From Actinomyces capricornis (GTDB taxonomy: Bacteria > Actinomycetota > Actinomycetes > Actinomycetales > Actinomycetaceae), in the NCBI RefSeq assembly GCF_019974135.1, contig NZ_AP025017.1, positions 1,054,001 to 1,118,000 on the forward strand: 64,000 nt of DNA, written 5' to 3'. A program made the translations under genes and the position numbers. Shown here piece by piece: positions 29,032-36,767 of this stretch (position 1 is its first letter; each line of letters begins with the position of its first letter). Under the pieces are notes generated by a model. The model saw only the letters and a list, made by a program, of their open reading frames with translations, ran no database searches and was not told the DNA's origin.

Positions 29032-30753
29032 ATGCCTCACTCCTCCCCTGCACCCTCCTCCCCGCAGGGGCAGGGCCCTGCCCTCCCATCAGGCGCGCCG
29101 ATGCGCCGTCCCCTGCGGCCACCGGCGCATCCACCGGCGCATCCACCGGCGCATCCACCGGCCCAGCCGGGCAGCCCGGGGCCCCTGTCGCAACCGGGGT
29201 ATCAGGGGTACGCCCCGTACCCGGGCGCGCCAGCGCCCCTGGCCTACGGCCCGCCCGGGCCCCGGCCCGCCGCCTGGCCCCCCACCGCCGTCCACCCCGC
29301 GGGGTGGACGGCGGGTCAGCGGCCCGCCTCCCCGCATGCGCCCCTGGCCCAGGCGCCCCTCCAGGCGGTCCGTCCCGGCCCGTACCCCGGCGCACCCGTC
29401 GTCCTCCATCCCGGGCATCCCGGGGCCTGGTACCAGGGGGCGCCCCGGGGGAATCCGCTGAGCACGCGGACCGGGCGCATCCTGACCACCGCCGGCCTCA
29501 TCCTGCTGGCCCTCCTGGCCAGCATGATGTCCCTGGGCTCGCAGTGGAACGATGCCACGGCCCTGGGCGTGGAGAGCCAGCCGCTGCAGATGCTCCAGTT
29601 CGTCGTCTCCATGGGGCTCGTGGCGTCCCTGGGCGTGCGGCGACGCTTCCCGACGGTCCTGACGGCCTGCTCCGGCCTGGCGGGGGCGCTCCTGGCCCTG
29701 GACACCACGGTGGGCCTCATCGCCTCGACCACGCTCCTGGCCGGCGCCCCCTCCTGGCGCACCGGGCGGCGTCGGGCCCTGACGGCCTATGGGGCGCTGG
29801 CGGTCCTGGCCGTGGGCACGCTCCTGGCCGTTCGCCATGACGCCCTGATGGCGCCCCGGGGCAACTCCGTGCTCGGCATCTTCCTGTTCCCCCGTCCCGA
29901 CGGCGCCGCCCCGCAGGGCGTCATCGGCTGGCCGGCCCAGGTCCTGGCCACTGCCCTGATCCTGGCGATCCCCTTCATCGTGGGCACGATCCTGGCTGCG
30001 CGCAGGCGCGAGGTGCTGGCCGCGACGCAGGCGGCCGACGCCAGGGCCCAGCGGGCGCGCGCCGAGGAGGAGGCGGCGCAGGCCGCCCGGACCTCCGAGG
30101 TGCTCATGGACCAGGTGGAGCTGCGTGAGGAGCGCGAGCGCATCGCCCATGAGGTCCACGATGGGCTGGGGCACCGCCTCTCAGTGCTGGCGATGCAGGC
30201 CGGTCTTCTGGAGCGGAGCGCCGATGAGGGAACGGCACAGGCCGCCCGGCGGGTGCGCCAGAGCTCGCAGGAGGCGATGGGCGAGCTGCGCAGCCTCCTG
30301 GAGGTGCTGCGCGACCCGGGCGGGAGCGCCGGGCAGCCCGCCCCCAGGCTGGAGGAGCTGGCCGCAGTGGTCGACTCCATGGTGGAGGCGGGCACGCCCC
30401 TGAGCTCCTCCATCGTCCTGGACCGCCCCGCCCAGGCGGGCTCCGTGCTGTCCCACGCGGTCTACCGCATCGTCCAGGAGTGCCTGACCAATGCCTCCAA
30501 GCACTCCCCGAGCGAGCCCATCCGCCTGCGCGTGGAGGGCTCGCCGGAGACGGGCATCCACCTGCGCTGCTCCAACCGCCTCGTCCCGGCCGAGGACCGG
30601 CCCGAGGAGCCGGGCTCGGGCACCGGACTGCGAGGGATGGCCCACCGGGTGCAGATCTGCGGGGGCCGCCTGCGGGCGGGCCCCGCACCGGAGGGGGAGT
30701 TCATCGTGGAGGTCGACCTGCCCTGGCTGCCGGGGCCCTCGCCGCAGCAGTGA
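29032..30753 (+). CDS. Two-component sensor histidine kinase, NarL-partner (HisKA_3) type
   Basis: 573 residues. A long Pro/His/Ala-rich N-terminal tail (about 140 residues) includes the repeat PPAHPPAHPPAHPPAQ. Five or six membrane segments follow (such as TTAGLILLALLASMMSL and VLATALILAIPFIVGTIL), then a coiled coil, the HisKA_3 phospho-acceptor in RIAHEVHDGLGHRLS (His near 375), N-box ECLTNASKHSP and G-box GSGTGLRGMAHRV. Signal unknown. TAACGT lies exactly 6 bases before the ATG, so it is probably leaderless. The response-regulator gene follows 111 bases later. Confidence 0.92.
   Translation: MPHSSPAPSSPQGQGPALPSGAPMRRPLRPPAHPPAHPPAHPPAQPGSPGPLSQPGYQGYAPYPGAPAPLAYGPPGPRPAAWPPTAVHPAGWTAGQRPASPHAPLAQAPLQAVRPGPYPGAPVVLHPGHPGAWYQGAPRGNPLSTRTGRILTTAGLILLALLASMMSLGSQWNDATALGVESQPLQMLQFVVSMGLVASLGVRRRFPTVLTACSGLAGALLALDTTVGLIASTTLLAGAPSWRTGRRRALTAYGALAVLAVGTLLAVRHDALMAPRGNSVLGIFLFPRPDGAAPQGVIGWPAQVLATALILAIPFIVGTILAARRREVLAATQAADARAQRARAEEEAAQAARTSEVLMDQVELREERERIAHEVHDGLGHRLSVLAMQAGLLERSADEGTAQAARRVRQSSQEAMGELRSLLEVLRDPGGSAGQPAPRLEELAAVVDSMVEAGTPLSSSIVLDRPAQAGSVLSHAVYRIVQECLTNASKHSPSEPIRLRVEGSPETGIHLRCSNRLVPAEDRPEEPGSGTGLRGMAHRVQICGGRLRAGPAPEGEFIVEVDLPWLPGPSPQQ
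29119..29162 (+). repeat. 12-bp tandem repeat inside the sensor kinase gene
   Basis: CCACCGGCGCAT is repeated three times exactly and once partly, encoding the PPAH repeats of the cytoplasmic tail. Being a multiple of three, copy-number change would lengthen or shorten the tail without a frameshift. Confidence 0.85.
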
Positions 30754-30864
30754 GGGCCGGGCCGCGAGTGGCGCCCCGGGCGCCCCATCCTCCCCGCGGG
30801 GCGCGGCGCCCTGGAGGGGCCCCGCTTGAGCACTGGCGCACCCGCCGTCTTCTACGCTGTGCAC

Positions 30865-31539
30865 ATGCCCGACTCCCTGCGCGTCCTGCTCGTCGACGAC
30901 GACCCCCTGGTGCGCCAGCTCCTGCGCTCCCTGCTGGAGGACGATGCCGGCCAGCCGCCGATCACCGTCGTCGGCGAGGCCGGTGACGGCGGCGAGGTCG
31001 GCCCGCTGGTGGCGGGCCTGAGCCCGGAGGTCGTGCTCATGGACCTGGGCATGCCCCGTGTTGACGGGATCGAGGCAACGCGGCGCCTCCGCTCCCTGCC
31101 CGGGGCGCCGCATGTCATCGCCATGACCACCTGGGACCTGGACGACGCCGTGGCGCGGATGGTGGATGCCGGCGCGGAGGGCTACATCCTCAAGGCCGAG
31201 GCGCCGCAGGATGCGGCCCGGGCGGTGCGGGCCGTGGCCGCCGGGGAGATCGCCATGTCACCCCAGGCCCTGCGCAGCCTGGTGCGGCGCATGCGGGGCG
31301 ACAGGGGCGAGGGCGACCGGCGCCGCGCGGCGATCGAGGCCGTGGGGCGCCTGACCCAGGCGGAGCGGGAGGCAGTGGTCCAGGCGGCCTTGGGGCTGTC
31401 CAATGCGGAGATCGGGGAGCTGCTGTTCCGCTCGGCCTCCACGGTCAAGGCCCAGCTCGCCAGCGCCCAGCAGCGCCTGGGGCTGAAGAACCGCACCCAG
31501 TTGGCGGTGCTGGCCGAGCGCGCCGGCCTCCTGCCCTAG
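30865..31539 (+). CDS. Response regulator, NarL/FixJ family
   Basis: 224 residues. Receiver domain with the acidic pocket VLLVDDDP, the phospho-acceptor Asp in VVLMDLGMPRVDG (near 57), Thr in AMTTWDL and the conserved Lys in YILKAEAP. The LuxR-type helix-turn-helix at the C-terminus has LTQAEREAVVQAALGLSNAEIGELL and STVKAQLASAQQRLGLKNRTQLAV. TACGCT lies 6 bases before the ATG at 30865, so it probably has its own leaderless promoter. It pairs with the kinase upstream; the PspC gene that converges on it could be a target. Confidence 0.93.
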   Translation: MPDSLRVLLVDDDPLVRQLLRSLLEDDAGQPPITVVGEAGDGGEVGPLVAGLSPEVVLMDLGMPRVDGIEATRRLRSLPGAPHVIAMTTWDLDDAVARMVDAGAEGYILKAEAPQDAARAVRAVAAGEIAMSPQALRSLVRRMRGDRGEGDRRRAAIEAVGRLTQAEREAVVQAALGLSNAEIGELLFRSASTVKAQLASAQQRLGLKNRTQLAVLAERAGLLP

Positions 31540-31562
31540 ATGGTTGATCGCGGGGGTTGTGA

Positions 31563-31898
31563 TCAGTGCGGGACGGGGCCGGCCGCATCGGCCTCCCCAC
31601 CGACCGGGCCTCCATGAGCGGGGGCCCCGTAGGCGGGCCCGGAGTGGAGGGGCTCCAGAGGCATGGCCGCCCAGGCCAGTGCGTAGGCCACCCACATGGG
31701 GCCTGGCAGGAGCGCGAGGGCGATGGTGGCCAGCCTCACGAGTCCGGGCGAGCGCCCCCACTGCCGGGCCAGGCCGCCGCACACCCCGCCCAGGATGCGG
31801 TCGTGGCGGGAGCGGGCGGGCAGCCCGTTGAGGAAGGACTTCACGGAGCCGTCTGCCTGGGCGGTGTGGTCGGGGTCTGAGGGGTGCTGCTGTGTCAT
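31563..31898 (-). CDS. Short PspC-domain membrane protein
   Basis: 111 residues. The PspC signature SRHDRILGGVCGGLARQWGRSPGLVRLATIA is followed by one membrane segment (LVRLATIALALLPGPMWVAYALAWAAMP) and a Pro/Gly/Ala-rich tail. Envelope-stress PspC proteins and actinobacterial kinase fusions share the domain; this is the minimal form. CACACT lies 6 bases before the ATG. It converges on the response-regulator gene, with only 23 bases between the stops. Confidence 0.85.
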   Translation of the reverse strand: MTQQHPSDPDHTAQADGSVKSFLNGLPARSRHDRILGGVCGGLARQWGRSPGLVRLATIALALLPGPMWVAYALAWAAMPLEPLHSGPAYGAPAHGGPVGGEADAAGPVPH

Positions 31899-32203
31899 GG
31901 CGCCAGTGTGCGGGGCCTGGACCCGCCGGGGCTATCGGGGAGTGCCCTGAGGCGCCCCTGATCTCGTCTGGTTCCAGATTGCAGGGCCGGTCGGCAGGCC
32001 GCAGGGCCTGTCGGCACTCTGCACCCCTGGGACCCCGGCGACGTGCAGACGAGGCGTGCATCCCGCAGGTATCCCCTGCGGAGGGCGCCCATGGCGCGGA
32101 TATCTCATCGCGGCACGCCCTCCAGGCACGTGTCATCGGTTGCCGACGCCGCCGAGCAGCAGCCCGGCGCGGAGCAGTGGCGCCCCGCCGTCGCCCCCGG
32201 GTC
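31899..32203. other. Intergenic region holding repeat family 1, copy A
   Basis: No gene is supported. The region lies between PspC and the end of the LacI gene. Most of its interest is the minus-oriented family-1 repeat at about 31980-32075. The stretch from 32100 to 32200 shows nothing recognisable. Confidence 0.5.
31980..32075 (-). repeat. Intergenic repeat family 1, copy A (~95 bp, reverse orientation)
   Basis: Read on the minus strand it contains GTCTGCACGTCG, then GGGTCCCAGGGGTGCAG and CCGACAGGCCCTGC, matching the cores of the copies at 35294-35384 and 37906-38002. Divergence is greater than between those two, so the edges are approximate. Confidence 0.7.
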
Positions 32204-33211
32204 TCAGGCGGAGTGGCGCCTGACCAGGCGCCCGGGCAGGAGGGTGCGCGCGGGGACCTCCTCGCCGGCGATGAGGGCCAGCAGGTGCGCGACCCCTACC
32301 CGGCCCATGTCCTCGAAGGGCAGGGCCACGGTGGTCAGTGCGGGGTGGAGCTGGTCGGCGATGAGCTCCTGGTCGTCGATGCCGATGACGGCGACGTCGT
32401 CGCGCACCCGCAGGCCGCGCTCGAGCAGCGCGTCGTAGGCGCCCATGGCCATGCGGTCGTTACCGCACAGCAGCGCCGTCAGCCGGGGGGCGGCATCCAT
32501 GAGGGCGCTGGCCGCCGCGTACCCGCCACGGGTAGTGCCATCACCTACCGCCGAACGCACCGTCTCCCCGGGGATGCCCGCCCGGGCCAGGCAGTCCTGG
32601 CAGCCGGCGCGCCGCCCGGGGGCCGCCTCGCCGTCATCGGGCAGCTCGATGACGCCGATATCCCGATGGTGGCCCTCCAGGAGGGCCTCGGCCGACAGTC
32701 GCCCCAGGGAGTACTCATCAGGACGGACCTCGGGCAGGTCCGATGAGGTGTCGGTGCAGTGCACGAGGACGGTGGGGACCTCCTGGGCCTGGGGCGGCAT
32801 CGCGACCCTGCAGTGCCGTCCCGTGGCGTAGAGGATCCCGTCGACGCCGGCCTTGAGGAGGGTCTCGAAGGCCTCGGGATCCTCCTGTCCGCTGGCGGAG
32901 GTGGGCACGATGAACAGGGAGTAGCCCGCCTGCCGGGCGGCCTCCTGGATCCCGCGGATGGTGGCCGACCCCAGGGGGCCGGTGACGATCTCGGAGACCA
33001 GGCCCAGCTGCCCGGTGCGCTGGGAGGACAGGGCCCGGGAGCCGCTGTGGGGCCGGTAGCCCAGCTCTCGGGCGGCCCGCTTGACCCGCTCCCGGGTGGA
33101 GGCGGGGATGCGCACATCGGGGCGGTCGTTGAGGACGAAGGACACCGTGGTCCGCGACAGCCCCACCGCACGGGCCACGTCCTCCATGGTGGTCTTCCGG
33201 GAGTTCTTCAC
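32204..33211 (-). CDS. LacI-family transcriptional regulator
   Basis: 335 residues. N-terminal helix-turn-helix MEDVARAVGLSRTTVSFVLN with hinge RVKRAARELGYRPHSGSRAL, then a periplasmic-binding-protein-like sensor domain (LGLVSEIVTGPLGSATIRGI, FIVPTSASGQEDPEAFETLL, LLCGNDRMAMGAYDALLERG, VAVIGIDDQELIADQLHP). The effector is probably a sugar or sugar phosphate. The GTG start at 33211 has AAGGAGAG upstream. It is divergent from a HAD phosphatase gene; no sugar operon is adjacent, so the targets are probably elsewhere. Confidence 0.93.
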   Translation of the reverse strand: MKNSRKTTMEDVARAVGLSRTTVSFVLNDRPDVRIPASTRERVKRAARELGYRPHSGSRALSSQRTGQLGLVSEIVTGPLGSATIRGIQEAARQAGYSLFIVPTSASGQEDPEAFETLLKAGVDGILYATGRHCRVAMPPQAQEVPTVLVHCTDTSSDLPEVRPDEYSLGRLSAEALLEGHHRDIGVIELPDDGEAAPGRRAGCQDCLARAGIPGETVRSAVGDGTTRGGYAAASALMDAAPRLTALLCGNDRMAMGAYDALLERGLRVRDDVAVIGIDDQELIADQLHPALTTVALPFEDMGRVGVAHLLALIAGEEVPARTLLPGRLVRRHSA

Positions 33212-33546
33212 CGCTCTCCTTGCGCATCGTTGCTGTGGTGGGCCTGGCGTGTGGGGAGGGTGCAGGGCCCCGCGGGATGGGTGAGCCAGTAACCATACAA
33301 CCATCGCCCCGGCCCGCAGGGCACCAAGGTCCCTGGCCGCCCCTCCGCCCCGGTACCCTGGGCGGGCTTCTGCGGCACCACGGTGCCCGTCGTCGTCGAG
33401 CACCGTGGGCAGGGACGTGAGCCGGCTGCCGGCCACCGCGGCCGCAGCCGCGCGCAGACCAACCGCGAGCCGGAGCGAGCCGGCCACGGACGGGCTTGGC
33501 CCACAGGGCCCTGCCGCCGGCGCGGGGCACGGGCTAATCTGCCGGC
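33212..33546. other. Divergent promoter region between LacI and HAD genes
   Basis: No gene is seen. The palindrome GGCACC-AC-GGTGCC at 33374-33387 is a possible operator, and TAATCT at 33535-33540 is the likely -10 of the HAD gene. A short direct repeat (ATGGTT, minus strand) lies near 33295-33305. Whether LacI binds here is inference. Confidence 0.4.
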
Positions 33547-34242
33547 GTGACACCCCGTGCCCCCTCCTCGCCACGCTCCACCGACTTCACCATCCGCGCC
33601 GTGCTGTGGGACATGGACGGCACCCTCATGGACTCCCAGCCGCTGTGGGACGCCGCCTTCATCCGCTGCTGCACCGAGTTGGGGGGCACGGCCTCCCCCG
33701 AGATCGTCGCCGAGCTCACCGGCGCCTCGATCCGCCGCGCGCGAGAGCTCATCGCCGCCACCGGCGTGGCCGGCTCCTGGGAGGATGCTCTGGCCGAGCG
33801 GGTCTTCGAGGCCATGGCCCGCCAGGTGCGCGAGGCGGTGACCGCCGAGCCCCCGCTGCTTCCCGGCGCACGGGAGATCACCTCGGCGCTGGCGGAGGTG
33901 GGGCTGGCCCAGGCCATCGTCTCGGCCTCGCCCCGCCCGATCGTGGAGCGGGTGGCGCAGGAGCTCGGCGACGTCTTCGTCACCCTGGTCACCGGTGACG
34001 ACGGAGTGGGGGCCAAGCCCGATCCGCTGCCCTATGCCACCGCGGTGGAGCGCCTGGGGCTGACGCCGGAGGAGTGCGTGGTGGTGGAGGACTCCCCCAC
34101 GGGGGCGGCCTCGGCGCGCAGCAACGGGCTGCATGTGGTCCAGATCGGGCAGCGCAAGCACTTCCCGGCGGATCCGGGGCTCGTCGTCGTGCCCGACCTG
34201 GCCTCGATCACCCCGCATATGCTCCTGTGGGAGGAGCGCTGA
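33547..34242 (+). CDS. HAD-superfamily hydrolase, beta-phosphoglucomutase/phosphatase-like (type IA)
   Basis: 231 residues. Motif I VLWDMDGTLMDSQPLWD, the helical cap after it, motif II in AIVSASPRP, motif III Lys in GAKPDPLPYATAVERLGL, and motif IV VVVEDSPTGAASARSNGL. This pattern suits small phosphatases or phosphomutases acting on sugar phosphates. The GTG start at 33547 is 6 bases after TAATCT, so it is probably leaderless. It is divergent from the LacI gene and convergent with TetR. Confidence 0.9.
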   Translation: MTPRAPSSPRSTDFTIRAVLWDMDGTLMDSQPLWDAAFIRCCTELGGTASPEIVAELTGASIRRARELIAATGVAGSWEDALAERVFEAMARQVREAVTAEPPLLPGAREITSALAEVGLAQAIVSASPRPIVERVAQELGDVFVTLVTGDDGVGAKPDPLPYATAVERLGLTPEECVVVEDSPTGAASARSNGLHVVQIGQRKHFPADPGLVVVPDLASITPHMLLWEER

Positions 34243-34308
34243 GCCCGGCGGAGGCGCGGGCGGTGGTGGGGCCGACGCCGTCGGACGGGGGCCGAGGAGG
34301 GCACGGGC

Positions 34309-35025
34309 TCAGGCGGGGGCGGGCTCCTGGACGGGCGTCGCGCCGTGGGCACGTTTCCACTGGCTCTTGAGGCCCTGCACGTAGAGGCGGATCTCCTCGG
34401 TGATGCTGGTCTCCAGGCGGGCTGAGACTGCGGCGCCGGGCGTGGTGGCGCACAGCCACTGGAGCTGCAGGCCGTCGCACAGGGCGACGAGGGTGCGCGC
34501 CACCAGCCGTGAGGGCATGCCGGGGTCGACGACTCCGGAGGCCTTGCCGGCCTCGAAGCTGGTCTCGAAGCTCTCCACGGCCCGGTCCATGCGCTCGGCC
34601 ATCCACTGGTGGGCGGGGTGCTGGACGTCGAGGACGGATACGGAGGTGGCCGCGTAGATCGCCACGAGCTCGCGGCGCTGGACACTGGTCTCCAGGCACT
34701 CGACGTAGCGCTCCAGGTGCTCCCAGGGGTCGAGCCCCTCCTGGTCCCCGTGGTGCGCGGCGAGCGTCGCCTCCTGGTCCCGGCGCTCCAGCACCTTGGC
34801 GAACAGGGCGTCCTTGGAGGAGAAGTGGTGGAGCAGACCGGCCTTGGAGATGTCGGCGGCGGCCGCGATGTCCGCCAGGGAGGTGCCGGCGTATCCGCGC
34901 GCTCCGAACAGCGACACCGCCTCGTTGAGGATGCGCTCGCGCTTGTCCTCACTTCCCGCCCGGGGGCGTCCGGGGCCACGACGCCGGGGCGCGGCGGCCG
35001 TGGCGGGGGCATCAGTGCTGCTCAT
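34309..35025 (-). CDS. TetR/AcrR-family transcriptional regulator
   Basis: 238 residues. An N-terminal Ala/Pro/Arg tail, then the TetR helix-turn-helix KRERILNEAVSLFGARGYAGTSLADIAAAADISKAG with LLHHFSSKDALFAKVL, then a helical ligand domain. The target is unknown; the nearest divergent gene is the DUF417 protein 617 bases away. CACAAT lies exactly 6 bases before the ATG at 35025, so it is probably leaderless. Confidence 0.92.
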   Translation of the reverse strand: MSSTDAPATAAAPRRRGPGRPRAGSEDKRERILNEAVSLFGARGYAGTSLADIAAAADISKAGLLHHFSSKDALFAKVLERRDQEATLAAHHGDQEGLDPWEHLERYVECLETSVQRRELVAIYAATSVSVLDVQHPAHQWMAERMDRAVESFETSFEAGKASGVVDPGMPSRLVARTLVALCDGLQLQWLCATTPGAAVSARLETSITEEIRLYVQGLKSQWKRAHGATPVQEPAPA

Positions 35026-35293
35026 AGCCGCATTGTGTCATCCCTATGCAAAGTTGCTGCAATATCCGGCATCCGAGATGACGAGAATCTGAGCGGAGAT
35101 GCGCGCACGGTGAGTGCGGGGCGGGGCCTGGCGTGGTGATGGGGGGTTGCGGCAGGCCGGGCCTGGCCGCGCTCGCCGGACGCGGCCTCGACGCCGCCCT
35201 CTTCCGCACGACGGAGGCCGGAACCGGCCATGGCGGAGGCCGACCCCGCACAGGTCTGCACCGCACACCCCCAGGTCCTCCGCAAACCCTCAC

Positions 35294-35384
35294 GTTGTCC
35301 GCAATACGACAGGGTTGTCTGCACATCGGAAGGGTCCCAGGGGTGCAGTCCACCGACAACACCTGCAGACCACAGACAGCCCCC
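35294..35384 (+). repeat. Intergenic repeat family 1, copy B
   Basis: Begins GTTGTCCGCA and contains GGGTTGTCTGCACATCGG, GGGTCCCAGGGGTGCAGTCC and ACCGACAACACC. It ends CAGACAGCCCCC, which pairs 9 of 10 with GGGTTGTCTG at 35312-35321. It aligns nearly end to end with copy C. Confidence 0.8.
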
Positions 35385-35408
35385 GCAATCCCCGCAATCC
35401 CCGCAATC
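35382..35408 (+). repeat. 9-bp tandem repeat abutting repeat copy B
   Basis: CCCGCAATC occurs three times in a row with no interruption, beginning at the right end of repeat copy B. It is not in a supported gene. Confidence 0.85.
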
Positions 35409-35642
35409 TACAGCCGGTCCCTCCATGACGGGAGCCGGGCCCGCGGACGGTGGCGGCCCGCACGCACGCTCCGGGATCGACGCCGGTGCCGGCCCGTGGC
35501 CCGCGAGCGTCGGGGCCCGGCTGGGCCGGCTCGGGCAGGGGCGCTCGTCCTTTGGTATTGCCGGCGCCCGGATGAGCTGGCGGCCGCGAGTCCCGCGCAT
35601 TCGGTGCCCTCCGACCATCCACACACAGGAAGACGCTCTTTC

Positions 35643-36254
35643 GTGACTGATCGCACTACCAGCAGCCCCTTCGTCCCGGTGGCCCGCCGCCTCCTCTCCC
35701 TGGACCGCCTATCCCTGGCGCTCCTGCGCATCGGCGTCATCGTCGTCTTCCTGTGGATCGGCGGGCTCAAGTGGTTCAAGTACGAGGCCGACGGCATCAT
35801 CCCCTTCATCGCCAACTCGCCGCTCATGCGCTGGATGATCGGGGACCCGGCCGGCTACAAGCCGCACATGAACCCCGAGGGCGTCCTCAATAAGACCAAC
35901 CGGGCCTGGCATGAGGCCAACTCCACCTATGCGGTGGCGATCTTCATGGGCACCACGATCGTGGCCATCGGCCTGCTGCTGGCCGCGCACTGGATCCGCC
36001 CCGAGCTGGGCATGCTCGGGGCGATGGGCGTCATCTTCTTCTCCTGCGTGACGCTGTCCTTCCTCATCACCACCCCCGAGGTGTGGGTCTCGGCCCCCGC
36101 CCAGGGCGCGGCCGACGCCGACCTGGGCTTCCCCTACCTGTCGGGGCGCGGGCGCCTGGTGGTCAAGGACTGCATCCAGATGGGCGCCGGCTTCGTGCTG
36201 CTGGTGGACTCCGCCCGCGCCACCCTGCGCCGCGCCGGCCAGGACGCCGGCTGA
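35643..36254 (+). CDS. DUF417 (YkgB/RclC-like) membrane protein
   Basis: 203 residues with four hydrophobic segments, starting LALLRIGVIVVFLWIGGLKW. The family motif FKYEADGIIPFIANSPLMRW follows, with later helices in VAIFMGTTIVAIGLLLAAHW and LGMLGAMGVIFFSCVTLSFLI. FPYLSGRGRLVVKDCIQMGAG resembles the C-terminal region of RclC, a protein linked to reactive-chlorine resistance in E. coli; the role here is unproven. The GTG start at 35643 has AGGAAG about 12 bases upstream, a rather long spacing. Confidence 0.82.
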   Translation: MTDRTTSSPFVPVARRLLSLDRLSLALLRIGVIVVFLWIGGLKWFKYEADGIIPFIANSPLMRWMIGDPAGYKPHMNPEGVLNKTNRAWHEANSTYAVAIFMGTTIVAIGLLLAAHWIRPELGMLGAMGVIFFSCVTLSFLITTPEVWVSAPAQGAADADLGFPYLSGRGRLVVKDCIQMGAGFVLLVDSARATLRRAGQDAG

Positions 36255-36307
36255 GCGCTCCTCAGAGCTTCGTGATCTGACGCTGCAGATCGCCTCTCAC
36301 GTCGCAT

Positions 36308-36353
36308 GCGGGGCTTGCAGGCGCCGACCGATCCTGGCGCCCGCAAACCCCGC
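36308..36353. terminator. Terminator-like hairpin after the DUF417 gene
   Basis: GCGGGGCTTGCAGGCGCC at 36308-36325 pairs with the 18 bases at 36336-36353, with two mismatches and a 10-base loop. It lies 54 bases after the stop. No T-run follows. Confidence 0.6.
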
Positions 36354-36421
36354 ACTACGGTGATCATCGTCGAGACGCATAGCTTGTCGCCCGCCGAACA
36401 CGGCGGCGTCAGTCGTCTTCC

Positions 36422-36488
36422 GCTGGGCGATCCGCATCCCGCCCGCTGATATCCACCCTCTGGCCCAGCGAAGCACGGTTGACCCAGC
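36422..36488. repeat. Intergenic repeat family 2, copy R4 (67 bp)
   Basis: Starts GCTGGGCGATCCGCATCCCG and ends TTGACCCAGC. The ends are inverted (GCTGGG/CCCAGC) and the length is within one base of the three other copies. The middle is the most divergent of the four. Confidence 0.7.
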
Positions 36489-36550
36489 AGGATGCGACTC
36501 AGCCAGCGAACCCCGGCAGGCCGATTCAACACTCTTAAGGTGGACACGAA

Positions 36551-36574
36551 CCGCTGGACAATCCGCTGGACAAT
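36551..36574 (+). repeat. 12-bp direct repeat
   Basis: CCGCTGGACAAT occurs twice head to tail, in the intergenic region before the nuclease gene. No function is assigned. Confidence 0.8.
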
Positions 36575-36767
36575 GCGGTAGGCGCATGTCACCCTCGGCG
36601 AGACACTCATGGCGAGCCGCCGTGACCATCACGTGATGACAGCACGTGGCCCCATTCGCGGGATTCCAGGGGCAGCCGGGCTCCACAGGCGTGGTTTTCG
36701 CGCCCGCTGTCCACAGGGCCAGTGGCCGGGCGCGCACTCCGGGACACTCATGGGCGAGTCTACCGGC

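Larger units (their letters stand above)
35026..35642. other. Long intergenic region with repeat family 1, copy B
   Basis: No gene is supported in 617 bases. It holds the TetR -10 (35032-35037), repeat copy B (about 35294-35384) and a 9-bp tandem repeat (35382-35408). Open frames reading through the repeat have no start signals. Confidence 0.5.
36255..36767. other. Intergenic region with hairpin, family-2 repeat and 12-bp repeat
   Basis: No gene is supported in 513 bases. It contains a long hairpin after the DUF417 stop (36308-36353), family-2 repeat copy R4 (36422-36488) and CCGCTGGACAAT twice in tandem (36551-36574). Confidence 0.5.

Noticed and set aside
29119..29162. Short direct repeats as a CRISPR array
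   Set aside because: Units are 12 bp, contiguous and in frame within a gene, with no spacers and no cas genes in the window.
34241..34310. GAGCCCG/CGGGCTC pairing between the HAD and TetR genes as a terminator
   Set aside because: A 7-bp stem with a 56-base loop is not a convincing terminator.
35113..35428. Open frames reading through repeat copy B that give peptides similar to those from copies A and C
   Set aside because: The peptide likeness follows from the DNA repeat itself. The frames lack start signals and are not preserved as one frame across the three copies.
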